Origin: an uncultured Collinsella sp. | GTDB lineage: Bacteria; Actinomycetota; Coriobacteriia; Coriobacteriales; Coriobacteriaceae | Assembly (NCBI GenBank): GCA_902494855.1 | Contig: CABUVC010000079.1 | Location: 1-7,516 of the forward strand | DNA length: 7,516 nt | Reading direction: 5' to 3' | Shown: one piece after another, positions 1-4,409 of the stretch | Position numbering within the stretch: the stretch's first letter is position 1 | Layout: every line of letters starts with the position of its first letter | Made by a program: the position numbers and the translations under genes | Notes under the pieces: generated by a model | The model's database searches: none | What the model saw: only the letters and a program-made list of their open reading frames with translations | Told to the model about the DNA's origin: nothing

Positions 1-279
1 CCCGAGCTACTTGCCGCCGTCAACGACGGGGAGCTTGCCTTTGTGGCGCCGGCGGACGAGTGCCTGTGCGGCACGGCGACGCTCATCGAGCAGCTGGCCC
101 AGACCAAGGGCATCTCGGTCACGCGCGTAGACATTCCCGCGCAGCTTAAGGGCGCGCTGTTCCTGGTGAGCGACGAGCACGGCGTGGTTCCCGCCGCGGA
201 CGCCGACGCAGCTGAGTCCGATACCGCGACGGTCGCCTTCTTTGCCGACGGCTACGAAAAGCTCCGTGCCCGCCGCTAA
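1..279 (+). CDS. C-terminal part of an unrecognised protein (5' truncated by window edge)
   Basis: An open frame runs in from the window edge and stops at TAA 277-279, giving 92 visible residues. The visible part is soluble, with no membrane segment or signal peptide, and is rich in Ala, Asp and Glu. It has a short Cys pair (ECLCGTA, about residues 20-26), an alternating hydrophobic pattern suggestive of alpha/beta folding (GALFLVSDEHGVV) and a basic end (YEKLRARR). I do not recognise the family and assign no function. Codon use resembles the downstream genes and the frame stays open to the edge, which supports real coding. An internal ATG at 43 could be read as a start, but the frame is open upstream and no ribosome site precedes it, so a truncated longer gene is more likely. 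It is separated from the response regulator by 178 nt containing hairpins, so it is probably not in the same operon. Confidence 0.7.
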   Translation, partial: PELLAAVNDGELAFVAPADECLCGTATLIEQLAQTKGISVTRVDIPAQLKGALFLVSDEHGVVPAADADAAESDTATVAFFADGYEKLRARR

Positions 280-327
280 ATGATTTTTCTGGGACGGGGA
301 TTTTATAATCATTTGATCCCCGTGCCC
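278..327 (+). repeat. Two overlapping, mutually exclusive hairpins at the end of the partial gene
   Basis: Two inverted repeats interleave. AAATGATT (278-285) is complementary to AATCATTT (307-314). Separately, ACGGGGAT (294-301) pairs with ATCCCCGT (316-323), extended by GGG (291-293) with CCC (325-327) around one bulged base. The pairings cross, and the single-base connector makes a true pseudoknot sterically unlikely, so they are better read as alternatives. No T-run follows the GC-rich stem on the + strand, so this is not a canonical intrinsic terminator, although it may still help end the upstream transcript. Confidence 0.5.
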
Positions 328-423
328 GCTGCGAGCGAGGGGCAAGCCGAACGCTTTCGTTCGCGAACACTTCTGTCACCTTGGCGCTGCGCGAGGCGCG
401 TGCCGGCAACTTCGCGGCAATAA

Positions 424-440
424 TGGTTGTAAGACAACCA
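424..440 (+). promoter_or_regulatory. Perfect 7-bp inverted repeat abutting the response-regulator ribosome site
   Basis: TGGTTGT (424-430), spacer AAG, ACAACCA (434-440) is a perfect dyad whose last base is the first base of the Shine-Dalgarno AGGAGG (440-445). It could be a DNA operator for autoregulation or an RNA hairpin limiting access to the ribosome site. A weak -10-like AATAAT lies at 419-424, but I find no convincing -35. The function is inferred from position only. Confidence 0.4.
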
Positions 441-457
441 GGAGGGGAGCGGAATCC

Positions 458-1129
458 ATGGCGCTGATCTATATCGTTGAGGACGACGAGCCCATTCGTC
501 GCGAGCTTGCCGACATCCTTGTCCGTGCCGGTTTTGAGGTCGAGGCCTGTGAGTCGTTCGAGCATGTCTCGCGCGATATTCTCGCCGCCGCGCCCGACCT
601 GGTGCTGCTCGACCTGACGCTTCCCGTCAAAGACGGCCAGCACATCTGCCACGAGGTTCGTCGCGAATCCGAGGTCCCCATCATCGTCCTCACGTCGCGC
701 ACGACCGAGATCGACGAGGTCATGTCTATGACGCTCGGCGCGGACGACTTTGTTCCCAAGCCCTATAGCGCGCGTGTGCTCGTGGCGCGCATCAACGCAC
801 TGCTGCGTCGCACCGCGGCGGCAGGCGAGCGCAGCACGCTCGTCCACAAGGGATTGGAGCTCGACCTCGCCCGCTCCATGGTCACCAACACGCAAACCGG
901 CACTAGCACTGAGCTCACCAAAAACGAGCTGCGTATCCTCTCGCTGCTTCTGAGCCGCGCGGACAAGATCGTCTCGCGCTCGGCCATCATGCAAGACCTG
1001 TGGGACTCCGATGCCTTCGTGGACGACAACACGCTCACCGTCAACATCAACCGCCTGCGCACTACGCTCGAAAAAATCGGCATCAAGGGGTATTTGACGA
1101 CGCACCGCGGCCAGGGCTATTCGGTCTAG
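458..1129 (+). CDS. OmpR/PhoB-family response regulator (receiver + winged-helix DNA-binding domain)
   Basis: This is the DNA-binding output partner of the kinase that follows. The 223 residues match the usual family length. The receiver domain is about residues 1-118: acidic pocket E8-D9-D10 (IYIVEDDEP), phosphoacceptor D52 at the end of beta-3 (LVLLDLTLP), conserved T79 (IVLTS) and K101 (DFVPKPY). The winged-helix effector domain is about residues 125-223, with the family's LTKNELRILSLLL segment near 153-166 and the C-terminal wing TTHRGQGYSV. The ATG at 458 is supported by AGGAGG at 440-445, a slightly long 12-nt spacing, and by the receiver starting immediately. The kinase begins 9 nt after the stop, so the two genes form an operon. 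A perfect dyad touches the ribosome site and may mediate autoregulation. By its kinase partner it most resembles BceR/GraR-type regulators, but target promoters cannot be read from this window. Confidence 0.97.
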   Translation: MALIYIVEDDEPIRRELADILVRAGFEVEACESFEHVSRDILAAAPDLVLLDLTLPVKDGQHICHEVRRESEVPIIVLTSRTTEIDEVMSMTLGADDFVPKPYSARVLVARINALLRRTAAAGERSTLVHKGLELDLARSMVTNTQTGTSTELTKNELRILSLLLSRADKIVSRSAIMQDLWDSDAFVDDNTLTVNINRLRTTLEKIGIKGYLTTHRGQGYSV

Positions 1130-1138
1130 AGGCCGGTC

Positions 1139-2182
1139 ATGTCGTTTGCCAAGTTTTTTAAAGATGCGCTGCTTCCCGTCGCCGTGTGGACCTGCGGCGT
1201 GCTGCTGAGCTGCTTTGTGCTGACGGTTGCCGGAGCCCCGGCATCTATCGTGGTCGTGGCGGTCGGTGTGTCCTTTATCTTTGGCATGCTGGGTATCGTG
1301 ATCGAATATGCGCGCCGTCGTCGTTTTCTGCACCAGTTGGAGCGTGCGGCCGAGGAGCTGGAAAGTCCCGCGTGGGTACAGGAGATGGTGCAATGCCCAA
1401 CCTATGCCGAGGGCGAGCTCGAGTACGAGGTCCTGCGCCGGGTGGGCAAGGCTGCCTGCGACGAGGTAGCGGAAGGGCGACGTCAAACCGACGACTATCG
1501 CGACTATATCGAGAGCTGGGTCCACGAGGCCAAGCTGCCCCTGGCGGCAGCTCATCTGATTTTGGAAAACCTGGACGGAAGCGAAGATGACCTCTCGCGC
1601 GTGGATGACCTGGGTCGCGAGCTGGCCCGCGTGGAGCGCTATATCGATCAGGCGCTGTACTATGCGCGCTCGGAAGTCGTGGAGCGCGATTACCTGATTC
1701 GCCGCTGGGATCTCAAGACCTTGGTGACGGGTGCGATTAAGGCCAACGCGCGCGAGCTCATTGCGGCGCATGTGGCTCCGGTGTGCGAGAACCTCGACTT
1801 TGAGGTCTTTACCGACGAAAAATGGCTCGAATTTATCCTGGGCCAGCTTATTCAGAACAGCATTAAATATGCGCGCGAGGACGGCGCGAAGATCGTGTTT
1901 TCGGGCACGTTGCTGGACGAGGGCCTGGCGAGCGAGCGCATCGAGCTCACCGTTGCGGACAACGGCTGCGGCGTGTGTGCCGCAGACCTGCCCCGCGTGT
2001 TCGAGAAGGGCTTTACCGGCGACAACGGCCGCGCCACCAAGCGCGCAACGGGCATCGGCCTCTACCTGGTGGCACGCCTGTGCTCCAAGATGGGCATCGA
2101 CGTCACCGCGGCATCCGACTCCGGCGAAGGCTTTGTCGTCACGTTCGCCTTCTCAACGAATAAGTTTCAGTATTTCGAGTAG
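1139..2182 (+). CDS. Membrane sensor histidine kinase, short-loop (BceS/GraS-like) type
   Basis: This autophosphorylating kinase is predicted to phosphorylate D52 of the regulator encoded just upstream. Of its 347 residues, two membrane segments lie at about 11-31 and 36-57, separated by only a few residues (AGAPAS), so there is almost no external sensor domain. This is the hallmark of intramembrane-sensing kinases such as BceS and GraS. The DHp helix has the phosphoacceptor H129 in WVHEAKLPL, matching the WVHEIKTP signature of that group but with Leu at H+4. The ATPase domain has the N box around N240 (QLIQNSIKYA), G1 D274-G278 (DNGCG), the F region 288-292 (FEKGF) and G2 TGIGLYL 304-310. 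All key catalytic residues are present. ATG 1139 lies 9 nt after the regulator stop with a poor ribosome site, which suggests translational coupling. BceS-like kinases usually sit beside a BceAB-type ABC exporter; none is seen downstream, where a terminator and a convergent gene follow. Confidence 0.96.
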   Translation: MSFAKFFKDALLPVAVWTCGVLLSCFVLTVAGAPASIVVVAVGVSFIFGMLGIVIEYARRRRFLHQLERAAEELESPAWVQEMVQCPTYAEGELEYEVLRRVGKAACDEVAEGRRQTDDYRDYIESWVHEAKLPLAAAHLILENLDGSEDDLSRVDDLGRELARVERYIDQALYYARSEVVERDYLIRRWDLKTLVTGAIKANARELIAAHVAPVCENLDFEVFTDEKWLEFILGQLIQNSIKYAREDGAKIVFSGTLLDEGLASERIELTVADNGCGVCAADLPRVFEKGFTGDNGRATKRATGIGLYLVARLCSKMGIDVTAASDSGEGFVVTFAFSTNKFQYFE

Positions 2183-2213
2183 CGCACGCGGCAGACATTC
2201 GTCCAAACAAAAC

Positions 2214-2247
2214 GTGCCGCCCCAAACCGGGGCGGCACACCATTTTT
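2214..2247. terminator. Strong intrinsic terminator, probably bidirectional
   Basis: A perfect 10-bp GC-rich stem, GTGCCGCCCC (2214-2223) with GGGGCGGCAC (2229-2238), encloses a 5-nt loop. A T-run follows at 2243-2247 on the + strand, 31 nt after the kinase stop, and ends the two-component operon. On the - strand the same stem is followed by GTTTTGTTT (complement of 2205-2213), so it can also stop transcripts coming from the convergent usp gene. Confidence 0.88.
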
Positions 2248-2280
2248 ATATCAGCCAACTCGCTGAAGTAAGGCTGCGAA

Positions 2281-2373
2281 GGCCGCGGGGCCGGGAGGGG
2301 TTTCCTAAGGGCACATCCCGCAGCCGCAACGCGGCGAGGACGTGCCCGTGGAAACCCCGCAGGCCCCGCGGCC
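2281..2373. repeat. Long nested inverted repeat in the usp 3' region
   Basis: Successive paired blocks are: 2281-2292 with 2362-2373 (12 bp, GGCCGCGGGGCC), 2297-2305 with 2350-2358 (9 bp, GGGGTTTCC), 2309-2314 with 2342-2347 (6 bp, GGGCAC), and an apical 2323-2327 with 2331-2335 (5 bp, GCCGC). That is 32 paired positions in 93 nt with small internal loops. A further 7-bp match (2264-2270 with 2388-2394) would reach into the last usp codons. Neither side is followed by a T-run, so it is not a standard terminator. It begins 13 nt after the usp stop codon on the - strand. It may be a structured 3'UTR, a small RNA, or a processing or protective hairpin. Confidence 0.75.
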
Positions 2374-2386
2374 GGTGGGAGCAACG

Positions 2387-2824
2387 CTACTTCACGACCA
2401 AGATGTCGCAGTCGGTATTGCGCAGCAGGAACGTCGAAATCGAACCCAGCAGCGCATACTTGATCGAGGACAGGCCGCGGGCGCCGCAGAGCACCAGGTC
2501 GGGCTTGACCACGTCGAGCATCTCGTCTTTGAGCGTCTCACGAATACGGCCGGCGCGAATCATGACTTCGACCTCGGGAATGTCGGGATTGGCCTTGGCC
2601 TCTTCGAGCTGCTTGGCGATGGAGTTCTTAAATGCCTCCTCTAGGCCGTTGACCAGATCGACCGGATAGGAACCGGCGCTCTCGAGCGCCGTGGAATCGA
2701 TAACGTGGCCGATAATCAGCTTGGCGCCGTTGTTCGCGGCGACCTTGATGGCGCGTGCGAGCACAAAATCCTGCTGCTCAGTACCGTCGAGTGAAACAAA
2801 TACCTTGGTGTAACCCTCGTTCAT
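2387..2824 (-). CDS. Universal stress protein, UspA family, ATP-binding type
   Basis: A single-domain cytoplasmic Usp of 145 residues, the normal size. The N-terminal strand KVFVSLDGTE (7-16) carries the conserved Asp13 of the nucleotide pocket. The C-terminal signature G-2x-G-9x-G-S is exact: G114 and G117 (GARG), then G127-S128 (LLGSIS). It ends with the typical DILVVK strand. Presence of this glycine pattern is associated with ATP-binding members such as MJ0577, as opposed to the UspA subgroup that does not bind ATP. Usp proteins help cells survive starvation and other stresses, but the precise molecular role is usually unknown. The start ATG (2822-2824) is preceded by a near-ideal AAGGAGG (2830-2836) with 5-nt spacing. 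A small imperfect hairpin (2845-2865) lies in the leader. The gene stands alone, convergent with the kinase and divergent from uppP. Confidence 0.96.
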   Translation of the reverse strand: MNEGYTKVFVSLDGTEQQDFVLARAIKVAANNGAKLIIGHVIDSTALESAGSYPVDLVNGLEEAFKNSIAKQLEEAKANPDIPEVEVMIRAGRIRETLKDEMLDVVKPDLVLCGARGLSSIKYALLGSISTFLLRNTDCDILVVK

Positions 2825-2829
2825 GGTTT

Positions 2830-2836
2830 CCTCCTT
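2830..2836 (-). promoter_or_regulatory. usp ribosome binding site
   Basis: On the - strand AAGGAGG is followed by AAACC and the ATG. It fixes the usp start and predicts efficient translation. Promoter elements further upstream are unclear: TATAAC-like and GATAAA-like -10 candidates occur around 2901-2922 on the - strand, but neither has a well-spaced -35. Confidence 0.8.
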
Positions 2837-3006
2837 GGTCTATCGCACGGGCGCGGGGCTCGTGCGTCGGGCGGGCGCGGGTGCGTTGACCGCCGGACAC
2901 TTTATCTTGTTGCAGTTATACCCAAGGATTTCGGTTTAACTGCTCGCAATTCTGTGAACGGGCGAGTTTTTTGGTAAGGGTAGGCGCGGTCGCACCGCCA
3001 ACGGTT

Positions 3007-3012
3007 GATAAT
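3007..3012 (+). promoter_or_regulatory. Candidate -10 element for uppP
   Basis: GATAAT within GGTTGATAATGGG is a near-consensus -10. Transcription would begin near 3019, leaving a leader of about 55 nt before the TTG start at 3074. No convincing -35 lies 16-18 nt upstream, so this is tentative. If it is correct, the frame-compatible TTG (3005) and ATG (3011) further upstream cannot be start codons. Confidence 0.25.
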
Positions 3013-3061
3013 GGGACATCGCCCGCATCGTCCGCAGAACATCTACCGGCGGGTGTCTAAC

Positions 3062-3068
3062 GAGGGGG
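3062..3068 (+). promoter_or_regulatory. Ribosome binding site deciding a TTG start for uppP
   Basis: The purine run GAGGGGG lies 5 nt before TTG 3074. The longer alternatives have no comparable Shine-Dalgarno, which favours the TTG start. Confidence 0.6.
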
Positions 3069-3073
3069 TCCCT

Positions 3074-4054
3074 TTGGATATTATCGAGCTTCTAAAATCT
3101 GCCTTCATGGGCCTGGTCGAGGGCATCACCGAATGGCTGCCCGTTTCGTCGACGGGCCACATGATCTTGGTGGACGAGTTTGTCAAGATGAACGTGAGCG
3201 AGACGTTCTGGAATATGTTCCTGGTCGTGATTCAGCTCGGCGCCATTCTGGCCGTCTGCGTGCTGTTTTTCCACGAGCTCAACCCGTTCTCGCCCAGCAA
3301 GGGCAAGGAGGGCCGTCGCGACACCTGGGTGCTGTGGGGCAAGATTGTGCTCGGTTGCATTCCTGCGGCGGCGATCGGCCTGCCGCTCAACGACTGGATG
3401 GAGGAGCATTTCTACAACGCTCCCGTCGTGGCGCTGGCGCTCATTGTGTACGGCGTGCTGTTTATCGTGATCGAGAACTGGCGCGCAAACAAGCGCGAGG
3501 AAATGACCGTTGCCGGTTCGTTTGGTTCGCGTGCTGTGGTGTCGGGTGGACGTCCCGCCGGTGCGCACTTTGCGGCGCCCGCCGCGGCTACCGCTGAGGA
3601 TGAGGACGATGACGAGAACCTGGACTTTGGTTCCATCGCCACGCTCGAGGATCTAAGCTGGAAGACTGCGCTGGGTATCGGCTGCTTCCAGGTGCTTTCG
3701 CTGGTGCCTGGTACGTCTCGCTCCGGTTCTACCATCATCGGCGGCCTGCTGCTGGGCTGCACGCGCTCGGTGGCGTCTAAGTTCACGTTCTTCCTGGCTA
3801 TTCCTGTTATGTTTGGCGCAAGTGCGCTCAAGCTGGTCAAGTACTTTATTAAGGGCGGTACGTTTGGCGCCAACGAGATCGCCATCCTGGGTGTGGGCTG
3901 CGTCGTCGCCTTTGTGGTGTCGCTCATCGCCATCAAGTGGCTTATGGGCTTCGTCCGCCGTCACGACTTCAAGTGCTTCGGCGTCTACCGCATCATCCTG
4001 GGCATCGTGGTGCTCGCGTACTTCTTTGTCCTGGAGCCTATGCTCGGCCTGTAA
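3074..4054 (+). CDS. uppP: Undecaprenyl-diphosphatase UppP (BacA family)
   Basis: An integral membrane enzyme that dephosphorylates undecaprenyl diphosphate to the monophosphate carrier used for peptidoglycan and other wall polymers; extra BacA/UppP activity confers bacitracin resistance. Motif 1 is EGITEWLPVSSTGH (residues 16-29, with E16, E20 and H29 matching E. coli E17, E21 and H30). Motif 2 is PGTSRSGST (212-220, catalytic-region R216). About seven further hydrophobic segments span 45-320. I chose TTG 3074 because GAGGGGG (3062-3068) sits 5 nt upstream and the family's usual N-terminus (DIIELLKSAFMGLVEG) begins there; starts at 3005, 3011 or 3053 would add an atypical basic tail. The protein is 326 aa against about 265-280 in typical members. 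The excess is mainly an Ala-rich then acidic insertion at about 143-192, after the basic NWRANKRE loop, so it is probably cytoplasmic. A strong terminator follows, so the gene is probably monocistronic. Confidence 0.95.
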   Translation: MDIIELLKSAFMGLVEGITEWLPVSSTGHMILVDEFVKMNVSETFWNMFLVVIQLGAILAVCVLFFHELNPFSPSKGKEGRRDTWVLWGKIVLGCIPAAAIGLPLNDWMEEHFYNAPVVALALIVYGVLFIVIENWRANKREEMTVAGSFGSRAVVSGGRPAGAHFAAPAAATAEDEDDDENLDFGSIATLEDLSWKTALGIGCFQVLSLVPGTSRSGSTIIGGLLLGCTRSVASKFTFFLAIPVMFGASALKLVKYFIKGGTFGANEIAILGVGCVVAFVVSLIAIKWLMGFVRRHDFKCFGVYRIILGIVVLAYFFVLEPMLGL

Positions 4055-4069
4055 CTTGGTTGACGCTGC

Positions 4070-4169
4070 GCGGCGGCCAGAGCGACAACTTGTCATTCAA
4101 AGAGGGTGGCATGACCGAAAGGTCTATGCCGCCCTCTTTTCATGCCAATTTGTTCGCTCTGGCCGCCGC
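4070..4169. repeat. Nested inverted repeat enclosing the uppP terminator
   Basis: The outer arms 4070-4088 and 4150-4169 pair over 19 bp with a single bulged T (4154). They enclose the complete intrinsic terminator at 4099-4140. A 3-bp inner continuation (4090-4092 with 4146-4148) is possible. The outer stem starts 15 nt after the uppP stop codon. The arms are GC-rich (GCGGCGGCCAGAGCG). Confidence 0.85.
4099..4140 (+). terminator. Intrinsic terminator of uppP with GAAA tetraloop
   Basis: Stem 4099-4112 pairs with 4126-4139 (14 bp, one G-T wobble). After one bulged base (T4125) it continues as GACC (4113-4116) with GGTC (4121-4124), closed by a GAAA tetraloop. The T-run (4137-4140) overlaps the end of the stem. 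GNRA-capped stems are typical of stable intrinsic terminators. It lies 45 nt after the uppP stop. Confidence 0.88.
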
Positions 4170-4210
4170 TCGCTACCGTTGCCATGACATCGGCGGCTCC
4201 GTGATTGGTA

Positions 4211-4265
4211 CATTGGGCTCAGGTTTCTTTGCACCAACGTGGTACAGACTAGCCTGACCCCATTG
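4211..4265. repeat. Imperfect nested hairpin upstream of the pcrA promoter
   Basis: Arms 4211-4223 (CATTGGGCTCAGG) and 4253-4265 (CCTGACCCCATTG) pair at 11 of 13 positions. Inside is a small ACCA/TGGT dyad (4233-4236 with 4240-4243). The heptamer TGGTACA occurs twice in direct orientation (4206-4212 and 4240-4246). No T-run follows. The role is unknown. Confidence 0.45.
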
Positions 4266-4317
4266 CGTCAAATCTGCTGGGGCGGCCCGACGGTGACGGA
4301 CGGAGTCGTGGTGTGAT

Positions 4318-4348
4318 TTGCGTTGGTGTCCGCGCGGCTCGGTATACT
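4318..4348 (+). promoter_or_regulatory. Candidate pcrA promoter
   Basis: TATACT at 4343-4348 is a good -10 match. A -35-like TTGCGT lies at 4318-4323 with a long 19-nt spacer, or GCGTTG (4320-4325) with a 17-nt spacer. Transcription would start near 4355, about 55 nt before the ATG. This also argues against a start at TTG 4323, which would be upstream of the transcript. Confidence 0.45.
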
Positions 4349-4397
4349 GGTACGGCTCAAACTATGGCGCTGCCCGCAGGCGCGCCGTCCGTCAGAT

Positions 4398-4403
4398 GAG
4401 GAG
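4398..4403 (+). promoter_or_regulatory. Ribosome binding site deciding the pcrA start
   Basis: GAGGAG lies 6 nt before ATG 4410. It selects this ATG over the frame-compatible TTG at 4323, which lacks a ribosome site and would add 29 residues of no family resemblance. Confidence 0.75.
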
Positions 4404-4409
4404 TCGCCC

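Larger units (their letters stand above)
4055..4409. other. Intergenic region between uppP and pcrA
   Basis: These 355 nt contain, in order, a nested inverted repeat around a terminator (4070-4169), a second imperfect nested hairpin (4211-4265), a candidate promoter (about 4318-4348) and the pcrA ribosome site (4398-4403). I see no convincing small gene or tRNA here; the short frames crossing it are continuations of antisense or off-frame reading. Confidence 0.6.

Noticed and set aside
348..363. Hairpin CGAACG-CTTT-CGTTCG as a terminator
   Set aside because: A 6-bp stem with no following T-run; listed only as a possible chance dyad in the intergenic region.
146..1771. 541-codon open frame on the - strand, antisense to the two-component genes
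   Set aside because: It lies opposite two genes with complete family motifs, its product is an Arg/His-rich mixture with no recognisable domain, and long antisense frames are common in high-GC DNA.
2139..2384. 81-codon - strand frame after usp
   Set aside because: It is made from the inverted repeat and terminator sequence, overlaps the kinase end and has Pro/Arg/Ala bias; there is no sign of translation.
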